This document shows positions 7,069-16,228 of a stretch of 64,000 bases of DNA, piece after piece. The translations under genes were made by a program, and so were the position numbers. Numbering within the stretch: the first letter of the stretch is position 1; every line of letters begins with the position of its first letter. The DNA lies in assembly GCF_018372215.1 (NCBI RefSeq), contig NZ_JAHAJN010000005.1:46634-110633 (forward strand), read 5' to 3'. This stretch comes from Negativicoccus succinicivorans. Its GTDB lineage: Bacteria; Bacillota; Negativicutes; Veillonellales; Negativicoccaceae. The notes below the pieces were generated by a model, which searched no databases, was not told the DNA's origin, and worked only from the letters and a program-made list of their open reading frames with translations.

Positions 7069-9453
7069 TCAAAATCCGAGCATCCGACCGCCTTGATAAA
7101 CCACAAAGGAGCACACCCAGGCAAGCGACGTACAATACATAAAGACAAATGCCGGCCAACGAAACGAGTCAGTTTCCCGACGCATCACAGCGAGTACGGC
7201 CAGACACGGACAGTATAACAAAACAAAGACCATCAGACTGAGCGCAATCAACGGATCAAACGCGGGATCCGCGGCAAGACGTTCCATCAAACCGCTGCTG
7301 TCATCCGGATCGGCTTGCATGCTGTAGATCGTGCCGAGCGAACTTACCAACACTTCTTTCGCCGTTAAAGCAGCTACCAGCGAAACGCCGATTTTCCAAT
7401 TAAAGCCGAGCGGTTGCAAGACAGGTTCGATCATGTGTCCGAATTGTCCTGCATAGCTGTGAGCAAGTTGATCGGCACTTTCCGCACGATCAATCGCCGC
7501 CATTTCTTCTTCGTGATCTTTCGTTAAGGCAAAATATTCCAACGCATACGGGTAGTATTGCGGCTGTGTCTCGGCCACCGATTGCAACGCCACCGGAAAT
7601 TCCCGACCATATGCGGTAAACGACTTGGCAAGCGTTTCTTCTTCGGCGGCGTTTCCTTCTTCTTGCGCCGCGGCCAGCGCTTCCTCATTTTGCGTCTGCA
7701 AGGTTTCCAACGTTGCCACCGCTTGGAAAAGTGCCGGATTCTCATTGATTTCGTTAATGGCAAACGGCGCAAGCACTGCTTCCGCTTGGGTTTGATATTC
7801 CTGTGTCGCGGCGGCACGCAACGCGTCATAATCCTGATCAAGCGGGACATTTTGCGGATATACGGTAATAAACCAAACAACCACAGAAGCCGCCAAAATA
7901 AACGTGCCTGCTTTTTTAAAGTATAGCACCGCTCGTTCCCACATGTGAAGCAAAACACCCTTTAGCGTCGGAACGTGGTACTCCGGCATTTCCATAACGA
8001 ACGGTTCCCTTTCTCCCGGGAATAAAAATTTACGGAAAGCCAGCGCCAGCACAATCGCCAGCACGATGCCCAGCATGTAAATGCCGAAAAGCACTGTCCC
8101 CGCCCACTTCGCGGTAAAGAAAGCACCGATCAACAGCGTATATACCGGCAAACGCGCGCCGCAACTCATCATCGGCGCGACCAACATCGTCACCATACGA
8201 TCCCGCGGATTATCCAGCGAACGTGTGCCCATGACGGCCGGCACTGTACAACCGAAACCCAGCAGCAACATAATAAACGACTTGCCGTGCAAACCTACCG
8301 CATGCATCATGCGATCTAAAATAAACGCGGCACGCGCCATGTAACCGCTATCTTCCAAAAGCGCAATGCCAGCGAATAAAATTAAAATCAAAGGCAAGAA
8401 ACTCAAAACCGCGCCGACGCCGCCAACAATTCCGTCCACAACAAGCGATTGGATGGCTCCTTCCGGCAAAACGGTGGTAAGCCAAGTGCCGAAGTCTGTA
8501 ATCACTCCATCGAGCCATTCCTGCGGATACGCCCCCAATGTGAATACCGCGTTAAACAGCAGCCACATCATACCCGCAAAAATAAGCGGTCCGAAAAAGC
8601 GATGCGTCAATACTTTATCGATTTTATCCGAACGTGTTTCATGTAATGTGGGGTCTACCGTTACCGCCTGTTGAAATATCTGTACTGCAAATTGGTGGCG
8701 CTTTTCCGCAAAAATAAATTCTGCGTCAATTTCTTTCGGTAATGAATTTCGTAAACAATGCGCCAAGTTGAGTACGTCTTCCATACCGCCGCGTTGTTGC
8801 AACGCTTCTTGTACTTCCTGATCATTTTCCAACAGCTTAATCGCCAGCCAGCGTATCGGATACTGAATATCCGTCTGGGCTTGGATCGCTGTTGTCATGG
8901 TAGTGATCAAATGTTCCAGCGTCGGACCGTAGTCGATCTTAATCTGCGGCGCCTTGCCTTCCTTGGCAACACGCGCCACATCTTCCAGCAACGCAACGGT
9001 TCCGACGTTGCGGCTGCCTACCGTTTGTACGACAGTGATGCCCAATGCGTCACTTAATTTTCGTAAATCGATATGGATGCCCATCTGGTCTGCCACGTCG
9101 ACCATGTTCAACGCAATCACGACCGGCTGTCCCAACTCGACAAGCTGTGCGGTCAAGTACAGGTTACGCTCCAGGTTGGAAGCATCCTGGACATTGACGA
9201 TCACATCGGGACGTTCGTTAATAATGGTGTTACGAGCTACCACTTCGTCCAAAGAACGGGCGGTCAAACTGTACGTGCCCGGCAAATCCAAAAACAGCAT
9301 GTCAATGCCTGCAAAACGTTTATGGCCCTCTTTGCGTTCCACCGTGACACCGGGATAGTTGCCCACATGTTGACGCGCCCCGGTGAGATTATTGAAAACC
9401 GTCGTTTTGCCGCAGTTTGGATTGCCCGCCAACGCAATTTTAATCGCTTTCAT
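7069..9453 (-). CDS. feoB: Ferrous iron transport protein B
   Basis: The 794-residue Fe2+ transporter has an N-terminal G domain, GNPNCGKTTVFNNLTGA (G1), VGNYPGVTVE, DLPGTYSL (G3) and NMVD (G4). A membrane domain with gate motifs follows, including GFGCTVPAVMGTRSL and MSCGARLPVY. Between the later membrane segments there is a long soluble, Glu/Gln/Ala-rich insert (roughly residues 545-685) before the conserved IEPVLQPLGFNWKIG. The start has AGGAGGAACAAG before the ATG and overlaps feoA by 14 bases. Regulation by iron is likely from family knowledge. Confidence 0.97.
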   Translation of the reverse strand: MKAIKIALAGNPNCGKTTVFNNLTGARQHVGNYPGVTVERKEGHKRFAGIDMLFLDLPGTYSLTARSLDEVVARNTIINERPDVIVNVQDASNLERNLYLTAQLVELGQPVVIALNMVDVADQMGIHIDLRKLSDALGITVVQTVGSRNVGTVALLEDVARVAKEGKAPQIKIDYGPTLEHLITTMTTAIQAQTDIQYPIRWLAIKLLENDQEVQEALQQRGGMEDVLNLAHCLRNSLPKEIDAEFIFAEKRHQFAVQIFQQAVTVDPTLHETRSDKIDKVLTHRFFGPLIFAGMMWLLFNAVFTLGAYPQEWLDGVITDFGTWLTTVLPEGAIQSLVVDGIVGGVGAVLSFLPLILILFAGIALLEDSGYMARAAFILDRMMHAVGLHGKSFIMLLLGFGCTVPAVMGTRSLDNPRDRMVTMLVAPMMSCGARLPVYTLLIGAFFTAKWAGTVLFGIYMLGIVLAIVLALAFRKFLFPGEREPFVMEMPEYHVPTLKGVLLHMWERAVLYFKKAGTFILAASVVVWFITVYPQNVPLDQDYDALRAAATQEYQTQAEAVLAPFAINEINENPALFQAVATLETLQTQNEEALAAAQEEGNAAEEETLAKSFTAYGREFPVALQSVAETQPQYYPYALEYFALTKDHEEEMAAIDRAESADQLAHSYAGQFGHMIEPVLQPLGFNWKIGVSLVAALTAKEVLVSSLGTIYSMQADPDDSSGLMERLAADPAFDPLIALSLMVFVLLYCPCLAVLAVMRRETDSFRWPAFVFMYCTSLAWVCSFVVYQGGRMLGF

Positions 9454-9694
9454 CTTGTTCCTCCTGCGTCTTTACGTAAATCATCTCGGCTTCTGCCTTG
9501 CGTAAAGATAAGTTAAAACCTTTGACTTTAATTTCGATCGGATCGCCCAGGGGTGCCTCTTTCATCACCGTTGCCCGAGCCCCTCGTACAACTCCCATAT
9601 CAATCAATCGATGCTGCACATTACCGCGCCCCTCGACACGTGTAATCTCGCCCGTTTCTCCCGGGCGCAACTGCGCTAATGTCCGCTCCGCCAT
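9440..9694 (-). CDS. feoA: Ferrous iron transport protein A
   Basis: An 84-residue SH3-like FeoA needed for FeoB function. It begins MAERTLAQLRPGETGEITRV, with the RLIDMGVVRGA and KGFNLSLRKAEAEMI blocks of the family. The frame extends upstream to 9814, but the ATG at 9694 has a strong GAGGAGG site and lies downstream of the promoter, so I take it. It overlaps feoB by 14 bases and is the first gene of the feo operon. Confidence 0.94.
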   Translation of the reverse strand: MAERTLAQLRPGETGEITRVEGRGNVQHRLIDMGVVRGARATVMKEAPLGDPIEIKVKGFNLSLRKAEAEMIYVKTQEEQDESD

Positions 9695-9715
9695 TATGGT
9701 GGACCTCCTCGTTTT

Positions 9716-9727
9716 ATGATTTTTCAT
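9716..9727. promoter_or_regulatory. Small inverted repeat at the feoA start site, candidate iron-responsive operator
   Basis: The half-sites ATGA and TCAT are separated by four bases, and the repeat covers the expected transcription start and the edge of the -10 box. The position suits a repressor such as Fur (a fur gene is at 56.8 kb), but the match to a classical Fur box is only partial. Confidence 0.3.
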
Positions 9728-9734
9728 TATACCA
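9726..9734 (-). promoter_or_regulatory. Extended -10 promoter of the feo operon
   Basis: TGGTATAAT on the minus strand, 32 bases before the feoA ATG, with no clear -35 box. Confidence 0.6.
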
Positions 9735-9820
9735 CAGTCCTTTACCTTTTTGATATCGTCTCGCAAAATTATTTTTAATAAGTATACATTGCCCGGCAAA
9801 GCTTTTGATTTCACATAAAG

Positions 9821-9852
9821 TAAAATAAAAAAGCTGCTTGCGCAGCTTTTTT
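9821..9852 (-). terminator. Terminator after upp
   Basis: Stem AAAAAAGCTGC / GCAGCTTTTTT with a 4-base loop, followed on the minus strand by further T-rich sequence. It overlaps the upp stop codon and separates the upp operon from feo. Confidence 0.85.
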
Positions 9853-10477
9853 ATTTAGTGCCGAAGATTCTGTCGCCCGCGTCGCCCAGACCGGGAACAA
9901 TATATCCTTTTTCGTTAAGATGATCATCAAGAACCGCTACATAGATATCCACATCGGGATGTTCTTTTTGTACCACTTCAACGCCTTGCGGGGCCGCGAC
10001 AAGGCACATCAACTTAATCGTTTTCGCACCGCGCTCTTTCAAAAGCGTAATCGCAGCTGAAGCCGAACCGCCGGTCGCAAGCATCGGGTCAGTAACGATG
10101 AAAAAGCGCTCCCCGATATCGGACGGCAACTTGCAATAGTATTCCACCGGCTTCAATGTTTGCGGATCACGATACAAACCGATATGACCGACGCGCGCAC
10201 TCGGAATCAAATCAAGCAACGCTTCAACCATGCCGAGACCGGCACGCAGTACGGGCACAATGCCCATTTTTTTGCCGGCCAGACGTTTACCTATCGTCTT
10301 AGTGATCGGCGTTTCCACTTCGACATCTTCCAATGGCAAATCACGCGTGATTTCGTAACCCATCAGCAATGTAATTTCCTGCAGAAGTTCACGAAAATCT
10401 TTGGAACTTGTATTTTTGTCACGAATTAAAGTGACTTTATGTTGAATCAGCGGATGATCCAGAATATGTACAGCCAT
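9851..10477 (-). CDS. upp: Uracil phosphoribosyltransferase
   Basis: Pyrimidine salvage enzyme that makes UMP from uracil and PRPP. The 208-residue protein has the N-terminal HPLIQHKVTLIRDKNTSSKDFR block, the long flexible-loop segment LYRDPQTLKPVEYYCKLP and the PRPP-binding motif FIVTDPMLATGGSA. The C-terminus PGLGDAGDRIFGTK is typical of the family. It is the last gene of the run from rpmE2 to upp, 11 bases after glyA. Confidence 0.97.
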   Translation of the reverse strand: MAVHILDHPLIQHKVTLIRDKNTSSKDFRELLQEITLLMGYEITRDLPLEDVEVETPITKTIGKRLAGKKMGIVPVLRAGLGMVEALLDLIPSARVGHIGLYRDPQTLKPVEYYCKLPSDIGERFFIVTDPMLATGGSASAAITLLKERGAKTIKLMCLVAAPQGVEVVQKEHPDVDIYVAVLDDHLNEKGYIVPGLGDAGDRIFGTK

Positions 10478-10488
10478 AAGCGCTCCCG

Positions 10489-11724
10489 TTATTTATAAAT
10501 CGGATATTTTTCACAAAGTGTCGCGACTTCTTTACGTGCTTTTTCCGCGACGGATGCATCCTGCGGTGCTTTCAAAACAGACGCGATCACACGCCCTACC
10601 GTTTTGAAATCTTCTTCCTTGAAACCGCGTGTCGTCAAGGCCGGCGAACCGAGACGAATACCGCTCGTGATGAACGGACTTTGCGTTTCGAACGGAATCG
10701 TATTCTTGTTACAGGTAATGCCCACTTCATCCAAAACATGTTCCGCGTCTTTGCCGGTGATCCCGAGACCTTGTACATCAATCAGCAACAAATGATTGTC
10801 CGTACCGCCCGTGACGGCACGCAAACCGTTTTCCACCAATGTGTCGCCAAGTACTTTGGCATTGGCGATAATCTGTTTCGCATAGGCTTTAAATTCCGGC
10901 TGCAATGCTTCGCCGAAAGCTACCGCTTTGGCGGCAATGACATGCATCAACGGCCCGCCCTGGATGCCCGGGAAAATCGCTTTGTCAACGGCCTTCGCAT
11001 ATTTTTCCGTCGCCATGATCATACCACCGCGAGGTCCGCGCAAAGTTTTGTGCGTAGTCGTTGTTACGATATCGGCAAACGGCACCGGACTCGGATGTAC
11101 ACCCGCCGCGACAAGACCTGCAATGTGCGCCATGTCCACCATGAAAATTGCATCGACGGCATGCGCAATCGCCGCCATACGTTCAAAATCAATGATCCGC
11201 GAGTACGCGCTGCCGCCGCCGATAATCAGCTTCGGTCTCGCTTCGCGGGCGATTTTTTCCATCGCGTCATAATCGATACGTTCCGTTTCCCGATCCACCC
11301 CGTAGGAAACGACATTGAAGTAGCTGCCCGAAACATTGACCGGACTGCCGTGGGTCAAATGGCCGCCATGGGAAAGGTCCATGCCCATGATCGTGTCATT
11401 CGGCTTGAGCAACGCGAAATATACACCGAAATTGGCCTGTGAACCGGAATGTGGCTGCACGTTAACATGGTCACAGCCAAACAGTTCTTTGGCTCGATCG
11501 CGCGCCAAATTCTCTACTTTATCGACAAATTGGCAGCCGCCGTAGTAACGTTTTCCCGGATACCCTTCAGCGTATTTATTCGTTAAAATACAGCCTTGGG
11601 CTTCGAGGACTGCTTCACTGACAAAGTTTTCTGAAGCAATCAGTTCCCATTTGTTTTGCTGCCGATGCAATTCATCGGTAATGTAAGCAAATAATTCTGC
11701 ATCCTGTTCGCGTAATTTTCGCAT
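10489..11724 (-). CDS. glyA: Serine hydroxymethyltransferase
   Basis: PLP enzyme that interconverts serine and glycine and loads one-carbon units on tetrahydrofolate. The 411-residue protein shows NKYAEGYPGKRYYGGC, HSGSQAN, the folate/PLP-site DMAHIAGLVAAGVHPSP and the Schiff-base lysine motif TTTTHKTLRGPRGG. The frame is open upstream to 11895, but AGGAGG lies 6 bases before the ATG at 11724 (MRKLREQ), so the longer version is rejected. Downstream neighbour is upp, linking it to nucleotide synthesis. Confidence 0.96.
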   Translation of the reverse strand: MRKLREQDAELFAYITDELHRQQNKWELIASENFVSEAVLEAQGCILTNKYAEGYPGKRYYGGCQFVDKVENLARDRAKELFGCDHVNVQPHSGSQANFGVYFALLKPNDTIMGMDLSHGGHLTHGSPVNVSGSYFNVVSYGVDRETERIDYDAMEKIAREARPKLIIGGGSAYSRIIDFERMAAIAHAVDAIFMVDMAHIAGLVAAGVHPSPVPFADIVTTTTHKTLRGPRGGMIMATEKYAKAVDKAIFPGIQGGPLMHVIAAKAVAFGEALQPEFKAYAKQIIANAKVLGDTLVENGLRAVTGGTDNHLLLIDVQGLGITGKDAEHVLDEVGITCNKNTIPFETQSPFITSGIRLGSPALTTRGFKEEDFKTVGRVIASVLKAPQDASVAEKARKEVATLCEKYPIYK

Positions 11725-11750
11725 GATCATCCTCCTACTCAATGAAAATT

Positions 11751-12293
11751 TTATGCTTTTGTATACCGGGCTCGTTCGCCTCCGATCAGCGGAAATCTTG
11801 TTCGAGCCGCGACTACCAAAGCCGACCCGATATGATTTTGCTGCAATCGTACCGGCACTACCACGCGACGCAAATGCATGCCGATCATCGTGCAACCGAT
11901 GTCCAAGCCGCCCGCCGCCGATACTTCCTCCACCACAACCGGATCGTCAAAAAGCGCCATGGCATTGGTAGAAAAAGAACCGCCCGCATGCAGCCACGGC
12001 ACGACCGTGACTTGTTGCAAATGTAAGCGTTCCGCCGTTTTGCGTTCGACAACCAGCGCGCGGTTTAGATGTTCGCAGCATTGAATCGCCAATTCCAAAT
12101 GTTGCGCCTGCGCCACTTCCATCAATGCCCTGATCGCTTCTTCGCCCACTTCCGCGGAGCTGTCTTTGCCGATATGACCGCCGCGAATTTCACTGGATGA
12201 ACCGCCAACCACGATTAAGTCCTGCGGAGCAAATTGCGCGATCTCACAAAGTTCGTTAAAAGCCGCTTTGGTCTGTTCATATATTTCACTCAT
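11751..12293 (-). CDS. YwlG-like protein (TIGR01440/DUF436)
   Basis: A 180-residue conserved protein beginning MSEIYEQTKAAFNELCEIAQ, with GGSSSEIRGGHIGKDSS and IQCCEHLNRALVVE in the middle and DIGCTMIGMHLRRVVVPVR near the end. The function is unknown. In Bacillus subtilis the homologue ywlG sits in the same neighbourhood (rpiB/ywlE on one side, glyA on the other), which is why I recognise it. It overlaps the rpiB stop by 8 bases, so the two are translated as a unit. Confidence 0.85.
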   Translation of the reverse strand: MSEIYEQTKAAFNELCEIAQFAPQDLIVVGGSSSEIRGGHIGKDSSAEVGEEAIRALMEVAQAQHLELAIQCCEHLNRALVVERKTAERLHLQQVTVVPWLHAGGSFSTNAMALFDDPVVVEEVSAAGGLDIGCTMIGMHLRRVVVPVRLQQNHIGSALVVAARTRFPLIGGERARYTKA

Positions 12294-12741
12294 GCGTAGA
12301 ACCCCCTTGTTCCAGTACGGTAATTTCGTTCACCCGACGCTCGTGACGACCGCCTTCAAATTGACCTTCCAAAAAGGCGTGCACAATTTCCAGCGCCAAA
12401 CCCGGCCCGATGACGCGCTCTCCCATCGTCAAAATGTTGGCATTATTATGCGCACGCGATGCTTTCGCGGAAAAGACATCGTGACAAAGCGCGGCACGAA
12501 TGCCCGGCACTTTGTTCGCGGCGATGCCGATCCCGATCCCCGTGCCGCAAATCAAAATGCCCAGCTCGGCTTCACCGGCGAGTATCGCCGCAGTGGCATC
12601 CTGCGCAATTAAGGGATAATCACAAGAATCTAACGAGTGAGTCCCCACATCTTTTACTTCATAACCTTCCTCTGCGAGCTCACGACGAATCGCTTCTTTC
12701 AAATGAAATCCGCCATGATCACTGCCGATCACTATCTTCAT
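12286..12741 (-). CDS. rpiB: Ribose 5-phosphate isomerase B
   Basis: Interconverts ribose 5-phosphate and ribulose 5-phosphate in the pentose phosphate pathway. The 151-residue RpiB/LacAB-family protein has MKIVIGSDHGGFHLKE with the substrate-binding DHGG, then the catalytic-Cys region GILICGTGIGIGIAANKVPGIRAALCHD and the SRAHNNANILTMGERVIG block. Two ATGs are adjacent; I use the second (12741) because AGGAGG is then 6 bases away. It overlaps ywlG. Confidence 0.93.
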   Translation of the reverse strand: MKIVIGSDHGGFHLKEAIRRELAEEGYEVKDVGTHSLDSCDYPLIAQDATAAILAGEAELGILICGTGIGIGIAANKVPGIRAALCHDVFSAKASRAHNNANILTMGERVIGPGLALEIVHAFLEGQFEGGRHERRVNEITVLEQGGSTHE

Positions 12742-12804
12742 CATATCCCTCCTTGGTAGTTCTATCCTACCATAAAACAGGCGGTAAGGGCATAAAAAGT
12801 ACAC

Positions 12805-13269
12805 TTATTTTGTGTTGCCATGCTCCGGATAGAGTCTTTGTTTCGCCGCTACCAGATGCTCCCAAATCGAGCTTGCGCATTGCGCATACAAGCTTGCGTC
12901 ACCGCCGAAAGGATCGGGGATTTCTCCGCCCAAACCGCTCCATTCGCCAAGTGTTTGGATTTTCTTTTCCAACTCACCGAACGAGCGCCGTAAAAGATCC
13001 CGTTGACTTTGCGTCATCACCACAACCGCATCCGAATTTTGTAACATGTCCCGTGTCAATGCTTTCGCGGTATGCCCGGAAAACGGAATCTCACGACGTG
13101 ACAGTTCCGCCACTGCCAACGGCGCCGCCGGCATACCGATGGCCGGCGCCAACCCCGCCGAATGGACCGTGTATGAATCGTCAGTAACATCTTTCATTAA
13201 ATATCGCCACATCGCTTCCGCCATCGGACTGCGACAGGTATTGCCCGTACATACAAATACGACTTTCAT
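12805..13269 (-). CDS. Low-molecular-weight protein-arginine/tyrosine phosphatase (YwlE-like)
   Basis: The 154-residue phosphatase has the P-loop VFVCTGNTCRSPMAEA (CX5R) at the N-terminus and the general-acid region near IPDPFGGDASLY (DPF). By context (ywlC homologue just upstream, rpiB downstream) it corresponds to Bacillus YwlE, a protein-arginine phosphatase, although a tyrosine phosphatase activity cannot be excluded from sequence. It abuts the tsaC stop. Confidence 0.88.
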   Translation of the reverse strand: MKVVFVCTGNTCRSPMAEAMWRYLMKDVTDDSYTVHSAGLAPAIGMPAAPLAVAELSRREIPFSGHTAKALTRDMLQNSDAVVVMTQSQRDLLRRSFGELEKKIQTLGEWSGLGGEIPDPFGGDASLYAQCASSIWEHLVAAKQRLYPEHGNTK

Positions 13270-14298
13270 TTATTTCACCTCTCGAACCTGGTACGCAGCC
13301 GCTTTCAAAAGACGATTCATGACCGCAAGCCCGATGCCCTGATCGGAAACACCTTCGGCATAAATCTCCTCCGCCGCCGTCTCGTCAAGATACAGCAAGC
13401 CCTGGTATAAATGCGCCGCATACGCCGCAGCGTCAGCTGCGTCGCCCCAAATATAGATGTTCTCACCGGCAGGTAAGGCGCGCGACGTCTCGGCGCTTAC
13501 CAGGTAGCCGCGGCGAGGGTCGTACGTTTTTGCCAGCGCAGCGCGAATTTTTTCAGTTTCTCCCGTATATAAATACACCGGTACACGCGGCGCGTAATGA
13601 CGGTACTTCATACCCGGCGCTTTCGGAATGCCTTGACCGGTGACAAGCGCCGAATCCAAACGTGTCGGCGCAAAGGCGGACAGCATTTCCAAGGTAATCG
13701 CTCCCGGTCGATATATGACAAGTTCATTCTCCTGCAGTGATACCACGGTAGATTCCAAGCCGATTCGGCAAGCGCCGTCATCTAAAATAGCATCCACTCT
13801 GCCGTCTAAATCATGCCGCACCGCCGGCGCGGTCACCGGACTCGGCCGTCCGGACAAATTCGCGCTGGGCGCGGCCAAAGGTACGCCTGCCGCGGCAATT
13901 AAAGCGCGCGCCACCGGTTGACTCGGTGCCCGTACAGCTACCGTCTCACCGCCCCCCGTCACGGTTGTCGGAACGATGTCCGATTTCGGCAATACCAACG
14001 TCAGCGGTCCCGGCCAAAATTCGGAAATAAGTCGGTCAACAAGCGGCGGAATTTCCTTTACCAAAGGCGCCAAGCCGTCGCGATCCAGCACATGTAAAAT
14101 CAGAGGATTGTCGCTCGGACGTCCTTTGGCAACATAAATTTTTTTCGCCGCCTCACTATCCAAGCCGTTGGCCCCTAAACCGTATACCGTTTCCGTCGGA
14201 AATGCGACAAGGCCGCCGGCCCGCAGAATTTCGCCCCATGGAGCCACCTGCGGACCCAGCGGCCGTGAGTGATCAATTGTTACATACTTTGTTTTCAT
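13270..14298 (-). CDS. tsaC: L-threonylcarbamoyladenylate synthase, long Sua5/YwlC form
   Basis: Makes threonylcarbamoyl-AMP from threonine, bicarbonate and ATP for the t6A modification of tRNAs reading ANN codons. The 342-residue protein has the YrdC domain (about 1-205) with GGLVAFPTETVYGLGANG, AKGRPSDNPLILHV and SANLSGRPSP, then a linker with KAPGMKYRHYAP and a C-terminal Sua5 domain. The start at 14298 is chosen because its ATG overlaps the prmC stop (ATGA). A TTG further upstream is open but has less support. Confidence 0.94.
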   Translation of the reverse strand: MKTKYVTIDHSRPLGPQVAPWGEILRAGGLVAFPTETVYGLGANGLDSEAAKKIYVAKGRPSDNPLILHVLDRDGLAPLVKEIPPLVDRLISEFWPGPLTLVLPKSDIVPTTVTGGGETVAVRAPSQPVARALIAAAGVPLAAPSANLSGRPSPVTAPAVRHDLDGRVDAILDDGACRIGLESTVVSLQENELVIYRPGAITLEMLSAFAPTRLDSALVTGQGIPKAPGMKYRHYAPRVPVYLYTGETEKIRAALAKTYDPRRGYLVSAETSRALPAGENIYIWGDAADAAAYAAHLYQGLLYLDETAAEEIYAEGVSDQGIGLAVMNRLLKAAAYQVREVK

Positions 14299-15152
14299 AT
14301 CCGTTTCCACCAAACTACACGATCAAGATTCTGCAGATCCTGCCTGACGGCAGGTTCGCTGAACGCGTTCACTTCACGCACAAGAGCGCTTACCGCGGCC
14401 CCCTGCTCCGCGCCAATCTCCACCGCACAAAGCGCGCCTTTGCGCAAATGATGTACCATGGCCGGAATTATTCGGCGGTAGATGGCTAAGCCGTCTTCTC
14501 CGCCGCGCAACGCAGTCATCGGTTCGTGCCGTACTTCCGGCGCAAGGGCTTCAATCTCCCCATCGGGAATATACGGCGGATTGGACACGATGATATCAAA
14601 TGTTTGGTCGGCAAGGGAACGGAAAAGATCACTCTCGATTATTTCCACGCGATCGCTTACTTCCAAACGCGCCGCATTTTGCCTCGCAACCGCCAAGGCG
14701 GCAGCGGAGATATCGCAAGCGATGCCCGTCCAGTGCGGACGATAGTGCAAAAGGCTCAAGATGATCGCGCCGCTGCCGGTACCGATATCCAATACCCGCA
14801 AAGGCGTTTCACCGCAGTGCTCCAGTACCGTTTCCACGAGCGTTTCCGTCGCCGGACGCGGGATCAAAACATCTTTTGTCACCACGAAAGGCAAGCGCAT
14901 AAATTCTTTTTTACCGACGATCGCCGCAACGCTGTAGCCTTCGATGCGACGTTGAATATATGTTTTCAGTCGGGCGAGTTCGGACGCTTCGAGCGGACGT
15001 TCAAAGTGCGTATACAAATACAGTCGATTGACATCGAGCACTTCCGCCACCAATAAGTCGGCATCCAAGCGCGGATTTTCTATTTCGTGCTTGGTAAAAT
15101 ACGCCACCAACCATTGCAACATACGACCGATCGTCCAGAGCTCGTTCGCCAT
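14295..15152 (-). CDS. prmC: Release factor N5-glutamine methyltransferase
   Basis: Methylates the glutamine of the GGQ motif in peptide chain release factors. The 285-residue protein has an N-terminal helical domain and a SAM-dependent Rossmann domain with VLDIGTGSGAI (motif I) and the substrate-Gln binding motif VSNPPYIP. It sits directly after its substrate gene prfA (one-base overlap), and its stop overlaps the tsaC start, a classic firmicute order. Confidence 0.96.
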   Translation of the reverse strand: MANELWTIGRMLQWLVAYFTKHEIENPRLDADLLVAEVLDVNRLYLYTHFERPLEASELARLKTYIQRRIEGYSVAAIVGKKEFMRLPFVVTKDVLIPRPATETLVETVLEHCGETPLRVLDIGTGSGAIILSLLHYRPHWTGIACDISAAALAVARQNAARLEVSDRVEIIESDLFRSLADQTFDIIVSNPPYIPDGEIEALAPEVRHEPMTALRGGEDGLAIYRRIIPAMVHHLRKGALCAVEIGAEQGAAVSALVREVNAFSEPAVRQDLQNLDRVVWWKRI

Positions 15153-16228
15153 CAGTTCTCGCTTTCCGCCAGTTTGGCCGCCTGATCCGCGGCAATCAAA
15201 CCGGATAACAGTTCTTCCAAATCGCCGTCAAGTACCGCCTGCAGCTGGTAAATCGTTACATTGATACGATGATCCGTCACGCGGCCTTGCGGGAAATTAT
15301 ACGTGCGAATGCGTTCGGAACGATCGCCGGTTCCCACTTGACTCTTACGGTCAGCCGCCAGTTTCGCATCCGCTTCCTGTTGCGCTAAATCGTAAAGGCG
15401 CGCTTTTAGTACGCGCATTGCCTTATCTTTATTTTTGGCCTGACTTTTCTCATCCTGGCAGGTCACTACCAGGCCGGTCGGCAAGTGCGTAATGCGTACA
15501 GCGGTTTCCGTACGGTTGACGTACTGACCGCCGGCCCCCGATGCGCAATACGTATCGATGCGCAGATCCGACGGTTTGATTTCGATTTCCACATCTTCCG
15601 CTTCCGGTAAAATGGCCACCGTCACCGTCGATGTGTGGACACGACCGCCGCTTTCGGTTTCGGGCACGCGTTGCACGCGATGTACGCCGCTTTCGTATTT
15701 CAATTTGGAATACGCGCCGGCTCCCGTGATCGAAAAGACGACTTCTTTATAGCCGCCCAAACCGGTTTCATTCCAATCGATCAAATCACAATGCCAGCCT
15801 TGCGCTTCGGCGTAATGCGTATACATGCGCATTAATTCCGCGGCGAATAAAGCCGCCTCATCACCGCCGGCACCGGCGCGGATTTCCACGATGACATTTT
15901 TCTCATCGTTGGGGTCTTTCGGTAATAATAAGATTTTCAACCGCTCGGCAAGTTCCGTTTTCGCCTGTTTATTCTCGGCAAGTTCCTCTTTGGCCAGAGC
16001 CAGCATATCCGCGTCCTGGTCTTTATCGTTCAGCAATTCTTCCGCTTCACGGATACCGGCCACGGCTTTTTTGTACTCGCGAAACGTTTCGACCGTTTCC
16101 GCCAAGGCGGCGTGCTGTTGCATCAACGCGCGCCACTTTGCCTGCTGCGCGATAACGTCCGGATCGCTGATTTGCTGCTCTAAATCCAAAAAGGTATCTT
16201 CCACCGTTTGTAATTTATCCTCTAACAT
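15152..16228 (-). CDS. prfA: Peptide chain release factor 1
   Basis: Recognises UAA and UAG and triggers peptide release. The 358-residue protein has the RF1 anticodon-type tripeptide in RVPETESGGR (PET, a PxT variant) and the catalytic loop ASGAGGQYVNRTETAVR (GGQ). The C-terminus is SGLIAADQAAKLAESEN. It overlaps the DUF1385 gene upstream by 14 bases and prmC by one base, so the three are likely co-translated. Confidence 0.97.
   Translation of the reverse strand: MLEDKLQTVEDTFLDLEQQISDPDVIAQQAKWRALMQQHAALAETVETFREYKKAVAGIREAEELLNDKDQDADMLALAKEELAENKQAKTELAERLKILLLPKDPNDEKNVIVEIRAGAGGDEAALFAAELMRMYTHYAEAQGWHCDLIDWNETGLGGYKEVVFSITGAGAYSKLKYESGVHRVQRVPETESGGRVHTSTVTVAILPEAEDVEIEIKPSDLRIDTYCASGAGGQYVNRTETAVRITHLPTGLVVTCQDEKSQAKNKDKAMRVLKARLYDLAQQEADAKLAADRKSQVGTGDRSERIRTYNFPQGRVTDHRINVTIYQLQAVLDGDLEELLSGLIAADQAAKLAESEN

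Noticed and set aside
10681..11442. 253-residue plus-strand ORF opposite glyA
   Set aside because: It is antisense to a clear serine hydroxymethyltransferase, has no ribosome site or family motifs, and its composition is that of a reversed coding strand.
12459..13187. 242-residue plus-strand ORF opposite rpiB and ywlE
   Set aside because: It spans two real genes and their intergenic gap on the other strand and shows no domain.
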